Shown in pieces: positions 7,513 through 15,059 of a stretch of 25,116 bases of DNA (position 1 is its first letter; every line of letters begins with the position of its first letter). The stretch is from Acidimicrobiia bacterium (GTDB lineage Bacteria > Actinomycetota > Acidimicrobiia > Spongiisociales > ZC4RG35). Both the position numbers and the translations under genes were made by a program. The stretch spans positions 1-25,116 of the forward strand of contig WHTL01000009.1 of assembly GCA_009377735.1 (NCBI GenBank), given 5' to 3'. Below the pieces are notes generated by a model. The model did no database searches, had not been told where the DNA came from, and was given only the letters and a program-made list of their open reading frames with translations.

Positions 7513-7926
7513 TCAGGTGACGCTGGTGAGGATTTTGCACACACTATCCGGTGGACAGCTGGCAGGGTTGAGGTCGACTGCGGTCTTGGCGAGTGTGTTG
7601 AGTTCCTTCTTGAGTGCACGCAGTCCCCTGATCTTGGCGTCTACCTCTTGTAGGCGCGTGTCGATCAGCTCCCTCACGTGCCGACAGGGAGCCTCCCCCC
7701 GATCCCGGATCAGTAACACGTCACGCAACTCGTTGAGGGTGAGTCCCACGGCCTGACCAGCCTGAATGAACGTCAATCGGTTGATGACCGACGGGTCGTA
7801 AACCCGATAGCCGGATGCGGTCCGATCCGGCTCGTCCAAGAGCCCGGCTTCCTCGTAGAACCGGATGGCCGAGGTGGCCATCCCAACGTTTCGTGCTACT
7901 TCGCCAATCTGCATACTTGTCATCAT
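7513..7926 (-). CDS. merR: MerR-family metal-responsive transcriptional regulator
   Basis: 137 residues. The winged helix-turn-helix starts MQIGEVARNVGMATSAIRFYEEAGLL with the usual SGYRVYD wing, followed by a long dimerisation helix. Metal ligands are visible as C81 (APCRHV), C124 and C130 (SCPPDSVC). A Cys at the position of C81 is the mark of regulators of divalent soft metals (Hg, Zn, Cd, Pb) as opposed to Cu(I) sensors. Together with the divergent merB this supports Hg(II) or organomercury sensing. The C124-C130 spacing is shorter than in Tn501 MerR. Starts at 7926, 7923 and 7914 are all possible. It binds the shared intergenic dyad and probably also the one at 5313-5334. Confidence 0.85.
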   Translation of the reverse strand: MMTSMQIGEVARNVGMATSAIRFYEEAGLLDEPDRTASGYRVYDPSVINRLTFIQAGQAVGLTLNELRDVLLIRDRGEAPCRHVRELIDTRLQEVDAKIRGLRALKKELNTLAKTAVDLNPASCPPDSVCKILTSVT

Positions 7927-7931
7927 ACCAC

Positions 7932-7963
7932 TTGACCTTCAACTGTACTTGAAGGTATATGGT
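7932..7963 (+). promoter_or_regulatory. merR-merB operator and MerR-activated promoter
   Basis: Perfect dyad ACCTTCAA / CTGTAC / TTGAAGGT (7935-7956) between a -35 TTGACC (7932-7937) and a -10 TATGGT (7958-7963), spacer 20 bp. A lengthened spacer with a centred dyad is the hallmark of promoters activated by MerR through DNA untwisting. Transcription would start near 7970, upstream of the merB ATG at 8004. Confidence 0.85.
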
Positions 7964-8003
7964 GGGGGGCCATGAGCGCCAAGTCAACGAATCGGAGCCA
8001 AAC

Positions 8004-8669
8004 ATGACGAGCAATGCATTACTCGAGGAGTGGGCCCGTCGGGTGGCCGACGCGTTACCGGAGCGCACTCCACAGGATCAAGAGATCGCCGTCCAGACCT
8101 TCCGGCTCCTCGCCAAGGGCGAGCCGGTGACTCCGCGGCAGATCAGCGAAGCGGCCAACGTGAGTGAGGAGCAGGTCGCCGAGACTTTCCACTCTCTTTC
8201 GGGGGTGCTGTGGGACGACCAGGAACGGATTGTCGGCTTCTTCGGCCTGGATATCCGCCACTTCAAACCCAGCCATGCCATGGAGGTGGGAGAGGCCACG
8301 GTGTACGGGTGGTGCGCCTGGGACACCCTGTTTATTACCGAGATCCTGGGCCAGGAAGCACATGTGGAGTCCACCGACCCAAACAACGGGGCCACCGTAC
8401 AGCTCACCGTCACCCCGGAAGGCGTCACCAATGTCCGGCCTCCCGAGGCTGTGGTGTCGCTCCTCCAACCGGAGGACTCTTTCGGGGCAGACGTCATCGC
8501 GACCTTCTGCCATCACATCCACTTCTTCACCTCGGCCGAATCGGCGGAGGAGTGGATGGCCGATCGGCCGAGCCTGTTCACCGTCACCGTCGATGAGGCG
8601 TTCCAGGTTGGACAGATGGTCAACCGACTGTGGTTGGGGAGCGTCATAGGATCCCCTCTCAGCCCCTGA
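8004..8669 (+). CDS. merB: Organomercurial lyase (alkylmercury lyase)
   Basis: Cleaves the carbon-mercury bond of organomercurials to give Hg(II) and a hydrocarbon, in the cytoplasm. 221 residues, close to the usual 210-220. The N-terminal winged-helix-like part carries PVTPRQISEAANVSEEQVAETF. The catalytic triad of the family is all present: C104 and D107 in YGWCAWDTLF, and C169 in ATFCHHIHFF (family C96, D99, C159). I chose ATG 8004 because GGAG lies 6 nt before it; the frame extends to 7959, but that ATG overlaps the -10 element. Its stop overlaps the next ATG (TGATG). First gene of a four-gene coupled operon driven by the MerR promoter. Confidence 0.93.
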   Translation: MTSNALLEEWARRVADALPERTPQDQEIAVQTFRLLAKGEPVTPRQISEAANVSEEQVAETFHSLSGVLWDDQERIVGFFGLDIRHFKPSHAMEVGEATVYGWCAWDTLFITEILGQEAHVESTDPNNGATVQLTVTPEGVTNVRPPEAVVSLLQPEDSFGADVIATFCHHIHFFTSAESAEEWMADRPSLFTVTVDEAFQVGQMVNRLWLGSVIGSPLSP

Positions 8670-9885
8670 TGGATGTCACCATCCAGAGCATGAGCGAAGT
8701 TAGGCCCTTCCGCATCGACATACCTGACGAGCTTCTCGAAGACCTTCATCAGCGTCTGGCCCGCACGCGGTGGCCCAACAACCCGCCCGGAATGGGCTGG
8801 GACTATGGAGTGCCGCTCGACTACCTGCAGAGGCTGGCCGAATACTGGCGCAACGGGTATGACTGGCGAGAACACGAAGCACGCCTCAACGAATTCTCCC
8901 AGTTCATCACGACTATCGACGGGCATGAGTCGCATTTCATGCATGTGCGATCGCCAGAGCCCGACGCCCTCCCGCTCATCCTCACCCACGGCTGGCCGGG
9001 GTCGATCGTGGAATTCGCCGGGATTATCGGACCGCTAACCGACCCACGGTCACACGGCGGCGATCCCGCCGATGCCTTCCACGTCGTGGCACCGTCGATT
9101 CCCGGCTTCGGATTCTCAGGAACGACGGGTGAGACGGGCTGGAGTCTGGATCGTGTCACCGTCGTCTTCGCTGCATTGATGGAGCGGCTGGGATACGACC
9201 GCTACGGCGCCCACGGCGGCGACTTCGGATCGCTGGTCTCGCCCGAGCTGGGACGCCTCCACCCTGACCGCATCGTCGGCGTGCACGTGAATGGGCTTCC
9301 TACGACGCCGACCAAGGACCAGCTGACCGCTCTGACCGCGGCCGAGCAGGAGCGTCTCGAGGATCTGCGGCGGTTTTGGCGGGATCAACGTGGATACGCA
9401 GTGATCCAGGCGACTCGCCCTCAAACGCTGGCATACGCCCTCTCTGACTCACCAGTCGGTCAGCTGGCCTGGATCGTGGAGAAGTTTAAGGAGTGGACCG
9501 ACTCGGCTGAGACACCCGAGGAGGCGGTGGACCGCGACCAGCTCCTCACAACGTCACCCTCTACTGGCTTACCAGCACCGCCGGTTCCTCGGCCCGCTTC
9601 TACAAGGAGGATGCAACGCTTCGCAGGATGGCGGACGCCGGGCGCTCATCAGACCGCCCCGATCGTGCGGGCGGCAACGTAGTGGGGAGCCAGGAGCCCT
9701 CCACGGTGCCGACCGGAGTAGCCGTGTTCCCCCGGGAGGTCGCCCTGTCGCTCCGTCGCCTCGCCGAACCCACCCACAACATTGTGCACTGGTCGGAGTT
9801 CGACCGGGGCGGACACTTCCCGGCCATGGAAGTGCCTGACATGCTCATCGGCGACCTGCGCACCTTCTACCGTTCCTTGCGATGA
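8669..9885 (+). pseudogene. Epoxide hydrolase (alpha/beta hydrolase with EHN domain), one-base frameshift
   Basis: Microsomal-type epoxide hydrolase. An N-terminal EHN domain (VRPFRIDIPDELLEDLHQRL) is followed by an alpha/beta-hydrolase core with oxyanion motif HGWPGS, nucleophile Asp in GAHGGDFGSLVS, and catalytic His in FDRGGHFPAMEVP. The frame breaks near 9549: up to DRDQLLT it reads in one frame, then NVTLYWLTSTAGSSARFYKED and the rest to TGA 9883-9885 read in another. Restoring one base (ACAACG back to ACAAACG) heals it. Starts at ATG 8669 (overlapping the merB stop) or ATG 8690. It overlaps the next gene by ATGA. Between merB and a merA-like gene its substrate is unclear; it could act on the organic product or be a stress passenger. 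Confidence 0.85.
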
Positions 9886-11255
9886 CCATGATTCAGAAGG
9901 TGGACATGGTCGTGATAGGGGGAGGGATGGCAGGACTCCCCATGGCGTTGCGGGCGGCGCGCCACGGTCCCACCGTCCTGATGGAGAGCGACCTGCTGGG
10001 TGGGACCTGTCTCAATCGGGGTTGTATCCCCACCAAGACCATGATCCATTCCGCCAGGATCGCCCATCTCGCCCGTCGGTCCGCCGAGTTCGGGGTCGAC
10101 ACCGGCGAAGTCGCCGTCGACATGGCCACAGTGGTAGCACGCAAGAACAAAGTGGTGGCGGGGATTCGGGACGGTTCCTATCGAGCGGTAACCCGAGCCG
10201 ACGGTCTCGAGCTGGTCGAAGCCCGGGCGAGGTTCGTAGACGAGCGGACGTTGGAGGCGAATGGGGTGAGATATCGGGCGGAGACCATTGTTATCAACAC
10301 GGGCGCCCGTCCCACCATCCCCGAAGCAGTGGGGGAATCGGGCTTTCTGACGTCGACCGAGACGCTCGACCTCGACGAGGTCCCGCGGCATCTCATCGTG
10401 GTTGGCGGCGGCTATGTGGGCTGTGAGTACGCCCAGATGTTCCGTCGTTTCGGCGCCGACGTGACGCTGATCCACAGAGCCTCGCGTCTCCTTCCCGCCG
10501 AAGATCCCGACGTGTCCGCGGTGGTGGAGTCGGTGTTCGCAGAGGAGGGAATCGAGGTTCGCACCGGTGTGACCATGCTGGCGGTAAGCAGCGACGACGA
10601 TGGTTCGGTGGGGGTCGAGACCGACCGCGGTCATGTCTCGTGTTCCGATCTCCTGTTGGCGACCGGTCGCACCCCGAACACGATCGATCTCGGTCTCGAC
10701 AATGCAGGAGTTGGGGTCGATGAGCACGGGTTCGTCAAGGTGGACCTCGGCTATGCCACCTCCGCACCGGGGGTCTATGCCATCGGTGACGTGGTGGGAC
10801 CTCCCATGTTCACCCATTCCGCCCGAGACGACGCCGCCCTCCTCTACCGGAGTCTGTTCCACAACGAGGACATCGACTCCTCGCATCGTCTCGTCCCCCA
10901 TGCCGTGTTCACCGATCCCGAGGTGGCGTCCTTCGGACTCACAGAAGAAGCCGCCCGCACCAGGTTTGGTGATGATGTCGTGGTGGGTGTCGAGAATTTC
11001 CGTGGGGTGGGGAGGGCTCGGGCGATGGGTGAGATCGCGGGCTTCGTCAAGATCGTCGCCGACCCCAAGCGGAGAATCGTGGGTGGCACCGTGGTAGGGG
11101 CCCACGGCGGCGAGCTCATCCACGAGATCGTCGTGGCGGCCGCGGCGGGAATCACCGTTGACTCACTTGGGCGCCTGGTCCATATCCATCCGACACTCGC
11201 CGAAGGGGTGAGTGTCGCTGCCGGTGGAGCCCACCGCCCCACTTATGCCGAGTGA
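9882..11255 (+). CDS. MerA/Lpd-like FAD-dependent pyridine nucleotide-disulfide oxidoreductase
   Basis: 457 residues. FAD-binding VVIGGGMAGLPMAL, redox-active disulfide GGTCLNRGCIPTK, NAD(P)-binding IVVGGGYVGCEYAQ, second FAD motif GVYAIGDVVG, and the dimerisation domain. By context it is the mercuric reductase of the operon. However, it lacks the N-terminal MerP-like domain and the C-terminal vicinal Cys pair with which known MerA takes up Hg(II); the C-terminus is simply GGAHRPTYAE. It also has HIHPTLAE, the His-Glu dyad of dihydrolipoamide, glutathione and mycothione reductases, which MerA does not keep. So it may reduce a thiol disulfide instead of, or as well as, Hg(II). Overlaps both neighbours (ATGA and TGATG). 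Confidence 0.85.
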   Translation: MTMIQKVDMVVIGGGMAGLPMALRAARHGPTVLMESDLLGGTCLNRGCIPTKTMIHSARIAHLARRSAEFGVDTGEVAVDMATVVARKNKVVAGIRDGSYRAVTRADGLELVEARARFVDERTLEANGVRYRAETIVINTGARPTIPEAVGESGFLTSTETLDLDEVPRHLIVVGGGYVGCEYAQMFRRFGADVTLIHRASRLLPAEDPDVSAVVESVFAEEGIEVRTGVTMLAVSSDDDGSVGVETDRGHVSCSDLLLATGRTPNTIDLGLDNAGVGVDEHGFVKVDLGYATSAPGVYAIGDVVGPPMFTHSARDDAALLYRSLFHNEDIDSSHRLVPHAVFTDPEVASFGLTEEAARTRFGDDVVVGVENFRGVGRARAMGEIAGFVKIVADPKRRIVGGTVVGAHGGELIHEIVVAAAAGITVDSLGRLVHIHPTLAEGVSVAAGGAHRPTYAE

Positions 11256-11818
11256 TGGCGTCCATCCGTGACGGCAATGGGAGTGTCGCGAGGTTCAGGA
11301 TCGGCTACGACCATGGGTCCGATAGGGACCTGGCTCCGACTCCTCTTGGTGTGGTGGCTCCCCTCTCGTTCATCATCCCCGAGCTCCTCCCTGGCTGGAT
11401 CTTCCGACTGACCGAACCCATCGCGCCCTTCTATTTCGAGCCGGTGGCCGCCTTCTATCTCACCGACCGCATCACCCTGCTCCTTTCTCCCCTCAACATT
11501 CTGATGGGTCTGGTTCTGGGTGGGCTGGTGGCGCTCAACCTGGTGGTGGCGGTGGACGCCTACCGCCATGCCCGGGCTTGTCGACGCCGGGCCTTGGGGG
11601 GCCTCCTCGGGTCACTACCCGGCTTCTTGACCGGCTTCGCCTGCTGTGTCCCCACCGTGGCGCTGGTCCTCGGGGCCCAGTTCACCCTGGCACTGATCGC
11701 TTTGCGGAGCTGGTTCTTCCCGGTGGCGGTGGTGGCCATGTCGGCGTCTCTGGTGTGGAACCTGCACAGCCTGGCCCGAGATCGCCAGTCGGCTGCCCAG
11801 GTCAGCGTTTCGGTCTGA
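11255..11818 (+). CDS. Membrane protein with vicinal cysteines in a membrane segment (candidate metal transporter)
   Basis: 187 residues from ATG 11255, which overlaps the preceding stop by one base (GTG 11252 is an alternative). After a polar N-terminus come membrane segments around LSFIIPELLPGWIF, LSPLNILMGLVLGGLVALNLVVAV, FLTGFACCVPTVALVLGAQFTLA and FFPVAVVAMSASLVW. The pair CC at the start of a hydrophobic helix is what MerT, MerF and MerE use to receive Hg(II) during uptake, although the rest of the sequence is not one of those families as far as I can tell. As the last gene of the merB operon it is the best candidate for the mercury permease. It converges on the tlpA gene, whose stop is 17 bp away. 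Confidence 0.7.
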   Translation: MASIRDGNGSVARFRIGYDHGSDRDLAPTPLGVVAPLSFIIPELLPGWIFRLTEPIAPFYFEPVAAFYLTDRITLLLSPLNILMGLVLGGLVALNLVVAVDAYRHARACRRRALGGLLGSLPGFLTGFACCVPTVALVLGAQFTLALIALRSWFFPVAVVAMSASLVWNLHSLARDRQSAAQVSVSV

Positions 11819-11835
11819 TCCGCGGTGAACGCGAG

Positions 11836-12482
11836 TCAACCTCCAGGGGCCTCTTGAACGGTTCCAACGGTTTGTTGACCGGGTCGATCCCCAGCGAGGA
11901 TCTTGTCGAGGGTGCTGCCGAGGAGGGCGGCGTTGGACTCCCCGGTGATCTTCCCGACGACGGTGCCTTGGGGGTCGATGAAGTAGGTTTCGGGGACCCC
12001 GAACACCCCGAAGGAGTGGCGGTGCGGGAACCCGGGTCGAGCACGTACTCGTAGTTGGCGCCCCATCCCAGCTCGTCGAGGAAGGCGACGGCAGCTTCGG
12101 GATCGTCCTGGTAGACGACACCCAGGAAGACGACATCTTTATCCTCGAAGGCCCCGGCTGTGGCCATCAGGTCGTCGTGCTCGGCGCGGCAGGCCACACA
12201 CCACGACGCCCAGAAGTTGACCACCACCACCCTTCCGGAGAGTCTCAAGGGGGGAAGCTCACCATCGCCGTCGAGTAGTGGTAACGCCAGGTCAGGGGCG
12301 AGTTGGCCGATGAGAGGGGAATCGACCAGGTTGGGGTCGGATCCGAAGCGACTCCCAAACGCCACGACCACCACAACGACCGCGACGATGGCGACGCCCG
12401 ATACCAACCGCAGATAGAACCCGGCGCGACGCCTCCGGCTTGACGATTGGCTGTCCTGGGCGTTGGCGTCGGTGATTCCCAT
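11836..12482 (-). pseudogene. TlpA/ResA-type membrane-anchored thioredoxin, one-base frameshift
   Basis: An N-terminal anchor LVSGVAIVAVVVVVVAFG precedes an extracytoplasmic thioredoxin domain with active site NFWASWCVACRAEH. The frame runs to YVLDPGSRTA, after which the cis-Pro region FGVFGVPETYFIDPQGTVVG is in another frame. Five bases (12013-12017) lie where six are needed, so one base is missing. The unshifted frame runs on into a nonsense Pro/Ser-rich tail. ATG 12482 was preferred to TTG 12488. Proteins of this kind reduce disulfides in cytochrome or metalloprotein partners outside the membrane. It is divergent from blaI and shares operator 12489-12504 with it. Confidence 0.85.
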
Positions 12483-12488
12483 CTTCAA

Positions 12489-12504
12489 CTATGTTACGTC
12501 GTAG
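12489..12504. promoter_or_regulatory. BlaI-type operator A (tlpA / blaI)
   Basis: CTATGTTACGTCGTAG, form CTATG-N6-CGTAG. It lies 6 nt before the tlpA ATG and 42 nt before blaI, so it can control both and give autoregulation. It is one of five sites of this form in the window, each in a promoter region. Confidence 0.65.
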
Positions 12505-12546
12505 ATGAGGGGCGGTGCCCGACCCAGAGGCGGCTAGGCTGGCAGG

Positions 12547-12951
12547 ATGATGGCTCGTCGTCCCAATTCGTCTGATGACCACATCGGCATCTCCGATCTC
12601 CCCCGACTCGGGGAGTTGGAGGCCCGGGCGATGGAGGCGCTGTGGGATGGTGGCGGTTGGTCGACCCCACGGGAGGTGCTCGAGCTGCTGGAGGGCGAAC
12701 GCGACCTGGCATACACGACCGTGATGACCATCCTGGTGCGGTTGTGGCAGAAAGATCTGTTGGAGCGGCGTAAGGATGGGCGAGCCTACGCCTACCACCC
12801 ACTGCAGACTCGGGAGGAGTGGACGGCACAACGGATGAGCGAGCTGTTGGGGATAGCCACCAACCGGGCCAAGGCGCTGGTCCATTTCGTTTCGGAGATG
12901 GAGACAGCCGACCGCGACCAGTTACGCCGTCTGCTGCGTGCTGACCGATGA
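12547..12951 (+). CDS. BlaI/MecI/CopY-family transcriptional repressor
   Basis: 134 residues. Winged helix: LGELEARAMEALWDGGGW, STPREVLELL, AYTTVMTILVRLWQKDLLERRKDGRAYAYHP, then a C-terminal dimerisation helix pair. The TTVMTILVRL-KDLL-R-KDGRAYAY signature is diagnostic of the family. It lacks the CxC-C-C metal site of enterococcal CopY, so it should be released by proteolysis as BlaI is, not by metal binding. Starts at 12547 and 12550 are equivalent. It overlaps the M56 protease gene by ATGA, the standard BlaI-BlaR arrangement. The palindromes at 12489, 13928, 14156, 19021 and 21825 are its likely targets. Confidence 0.9.
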   Translation: MMARRPNSSDDHIGISDLPRLGELEARAMEALWDGGGWSTPREVLELLEGERDLAYTTVMTILVRLWQKDLLERRKDGRAYAYHPLQTREEWTAQRMSELLGIATNRAKALVHFVSEMETADRDQLRRLLRADR

Positions 12952-13880
12952 TCCCGCTTCTCATCATCAGTGGCCTCGTCCTCCTCTCCGTCCCGGGGCT
13001 GGTATCTGTTCGGAAGGGTCATCCTGCTCATTGGACCCGAAACGCCTTGGCCGTTCTGCTCACCGGCTTCGCCCTGGTGGTAGCGGGGCTTCTGCTCTGG
13101 GCGGCGCCGGCATGGTTGGATCTGCTGGGAGCCACCGAGCTGGCTCGGGTGTGCCGCCGCATGCTCGGTGGTTTGGCGCCCGGTGGCTGGCAGGCCGGAG
13201 CGACGGCGGGCATCGTGGTAGTGGTCCTGGCTGGTATGGGATTCGGGGGTGCTTGGCGGGTGAGGAGGATCCAGCGAAGGATGCGTGTGGAGTCCTGGCT
13301 CGGTGTCCACGAACGACGCGGCGACCACGATCTGGTGGTGGTTCCCACTGCTGATCTGCTCGCCTACGCCGTAGGCGGACGACCTCCCCAGGTGGTGGTA
13401 TCCCAGGGTCTCCTCGATAGGATTGATGGGGAGCTCACCGAGGCGGTCTGCGCCCACGAGGTGGTCCATGCCCGTTACGGGCACGACGGATTCATTGCAG
13501 CGTTGGCCGCCGTCGCTGCTGCCTTCGCCTGGTTTCCACCGACGCGGTGGGGGGTGGCGAACGTGAGGCTGGCCCTGGAGCGTTGGGCGGATGAGGAGGC
13601 CGGAGCGGTCGCCCCCACCGGACGCCAGGGGGTGCGTAGCGCCCTGCTGGAAGTCGCCTGGGCGGGCCTGGGACCCGAAGTTGCCTCTTTCGGTCCGGTC
13701 GACACCATCTCCGAGCGGGCTGAGGCTTTGTCCGACCCGCCACCTCGACCCTCCCGACTCCGGGTGGTCACCGGATACGTCGCCGTATGGGTGGCGGCTT
13801 TGGTCGCGACGGGATCGCTGGCCTGGGCGACGGGCATGTCGATTCTTGCGGTGACCAACCCCGGTCTCTGCGTGCTCTGA
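12948..13880 (+). CDS. M56/M48-type membrane metalloprotease (BlaR1-like, without sensor domain)
   Basis: 310 residues with membrane segments near the N-terminus (PLLIISGLVLLSVPGL), at NALAVLLTGFALVVAGLLLWA, at AGATAGIVVVVLAGMGFGG, beside FIAALAAVAAAFAWFP, and at the C-terminus (VAVWVAALVATGSLAWATG). The zinc-protease motif is HEVVH (H170, E171, H174) in VCAHEVVHARYGHD. A downstream acidic ligand is likely in LERWADEEAGA. In BlaR1 a related domain cleaves BlaI once an extracellular penicillin-binding domain is acylated. Here the chain ends just after the last membrane helix, so there is no beta-lactam sensor and the inducing signal must be another. Co-transcribed with blaI by overlap. Confidence 0.85.
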   Translation: MIPLLIISGLVLLSVPGLVSVRKGHPAHWTRNALAVLLTGFALVVAGLLLWAAPAWLDLLGATELARVCRRMLGGLAPGGWQAGATAGIVVVVLAGMGFGGAWRVRRIQRRMRVESWLGVHERRGDHDLVVVPTADLLAYAVGGRPPQVVVSQGLLDRIDGELTEAVCAHEVVHARYGHDGFIAALAAVAAAFAWFPPTRWGVANVRLALERWADEEAGAVAPTGRQGVRSALLEVAWAGLGPEVASFGPVDTISERAEALSDPPPRPSRLRVVTGYVAVWVAALVATGSLAWATGMSILAVTNPGLCVL

Positions 13881-13893
13881 GTATCCGACTCGC

Positions 13894-13911
13894 CGCGGTC
13901 GTGGGACCGCG
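13894..13911 (+). terminator. Hairpin after the blaI-M56 operon
   Basis: CGCGGTC / loop GTGG / GACCGCG, a perfect 7-bp GC-rich stem that begins 13 nt after the M56 stop. There is no U-tract. U-less hairpins are common at actinobacterial gene ends, so a terminator role is plausible but unproven. Confidence 0.45.
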
Positions 13912-13927
13912 CCGGGTCGTAGCTCGG

Positions 13928-13943
13928 CTACTACACCCCGTAG
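13928..13943. promoter_or_regulatory. Putative BlaI-type operator F
   Basis: CTACTACACCCCGTAG, i.e. CTAY-N8-GTAG with one departure from the CTAYG half-site. It lies 5 bp upstream of TAGAAT (13948-13953), a good -10 element, which is itself 8 nt before a GTG that opens a 41-codon frame. The position supports a real promoter with repressor control. Confidence 0.4.
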
Positions 13944-13961
13944 CGCCTAGAATTCTCGATT

Positions 13962-14087
13962 GTGACTATTTCCGCTGATCGTTACCGGTTTCGCCTCGGC
14001 CCGCATCGAGGTGTGTCGACAGAGTTCGCCAACCAGAGTCCCGAGCTGCGTGCCCGCTGCCCGATGCAGGTCGACGAGACTGCCTGA
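13962..14087 (+). CDS. Possible leaderless small ORF, 41 residues
   Basis: GTG 13962 to TGA 14085-14087. The peptide starts MTISADRYRFRLGPHRG and ends CPMQVDETA. It is the only frame I would consider in the gap between the M56 gene and the Rieske gene. The -10 TAGAAT sits at the distance expected for a leaderless transcript, and putative operator F lies just upstream. The product is unrecognised and could be the remnant of a longer gene. The rest of the gap (14088-14155) shows nothing but the next operator at its end. Confidence 0.25.
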   Translation: MTISADRYRFRLGPHRGVSTEFANQSPELRARCPMQVDETA

Positions 14088-14155
14088 ATCCAAACCCCGA
14101 CCTCTCAGTTAGCCCGCACGTCAAAACCACCTGTACCCTCAGCACCCAAACTTAA

Positions 14156-14171
14156 CTATGATGTGGCGTAG
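14156..14171. promoter_or_regulatory. BlaI-type operator B (Rieske gene)
   Basis: CTATGATGTGGCGTAG, identical in form to operator A (CTATG-N6-CGTAG). It overlaps a candidate -10 TATGAT (14157-14162) and lies 20 nt before the ATG at 14192, with AAGGAAGGG between them as ribosome binding site. Confidence 0.65.
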
Positions 14172-14191
14172 TAGTTAGCTAAGGAAGGGTC

Positions 14192-15047
14192 ATGGACCCG
14201 TCGAGCATCATCCTCATCGGGGTGGCGGTGGTAACCCTCGTTGCCGTGGCCGGCGTTTTCACCATCGCCTACCGTCACTCTGGTGGGCCAGATGAGCGTG
14301 CATCACGAACCCATCCACGGTCCATCGAGAAGGTGGAGTCACGCCGGACAGTCCCACTCACCAAAGCGTCTGAGTCGGAAATCCCGGCGCGGGAAGACGC
14401 CGAGACAGAGGCGGTAGCCGATGCCGGATCAGCGGGCATAACGGTGATGGAGGCAACCCGGACGGTGGAAGTGCCACCCGAAGAGGCCGGCGTCACCCGC
14501 CGCCAATTCTTCAACCGGGCCGCGGGTGGCATGTTCGGCGCCTATCTGGCCACTCTGGGGACGGCCTCACTTGCCTTCTTATGGCCCAGGCTGTCCGGGG
14601 GTTTCGGTGCCCGGGTCGATGTCGGGCCGATCGATGATATCTCGACCCAGCTGCTACAGGACGGACGAGTGGCGCCGTTGGTGGTCAATGAGGCCAGGGC
14701 TTACGTGGTGCCCATCAACCCGGATCAGCTAAGCGTCTCCCAGTTCGACCAGCCCGGGTTGACAGCCGGTGGGCTGATGGCCATGTACTGGCGTTGCGTC
14801 CACCTCGGATGCCGGGCCCCATGGTGCGACCCTTCAGGAGGGTTCGAGTGCCCCTGTCACGGCTCCAAATACAACCTGTTCGGCGAGTATCAGGCCGGCC
14901 CCGCCCCCCCGCAACCTGGACCGATTTTTCGTAGAGGTCACCGACGACGGGCGACTCATCATCGACACCGGGACCATCGTCCAAACCCCCCGGGCACCCC
15001 GAGACACAGTCCCGTATCCACAGGGACCCTCCTGTATCTCCCTCTGA
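14192..15047 (+). pseudogene. Rieske [2Fe-2S] protein (QcrA-like), frameshifted at a C7 run
   Basis: The N-terminal membrane helix ILIGVAVVTLVAVAGVF is followed by a charged linker, a Tat-like motif TRRQFFNRAAGG with a second hydrophobic segment, and the Rieske domain. Cluster ligands are CVHLGC and CPCHGS. The reading frame continues normally only if one C is removed from the C7 tract at 14904-14910: APRNLDRFFVEVTDDGRLIIDTGTIV then follows to TGA 15045-15047. As written, the frame instead runs into a Pro/Arg-rich tail to 15094 that overlaps lgt. Rieske proteins carry electrons in quinol oxidising complexes; no cytochrome b neighbour is visible, so its partner is unknown. It has operator B in its promoter. 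Confidence 0.85.
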
Positions 15048-15059
15048 CTCCAGCAGGGC

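Noticed and set aside
9867..11123. 418-codon minus-strand frame opposite the MerA-like gene
   Set aside because: His/Gly-rich antisense shadow; the plus-strand frame carries every flavoprotein motif.
12547..12951. Calling the repressor CopY
   Set aside because: The cysteine motif through which CopY binds copper is absent; only the fold is shared.
12948..13880. Calling this gene blaR1 and the region beta-lactam resistance
   Set aside because: No penicillin-binding sensor domain and no beta-lactamase or PBP in the window.
14904..14910. Programmed ribosomal frameshifting in the Rieske gene
   Set aside because: No known Rieske gene uses it, no stimulatory structure is evident, and other genes in the window have similar breaks without slippery runs.
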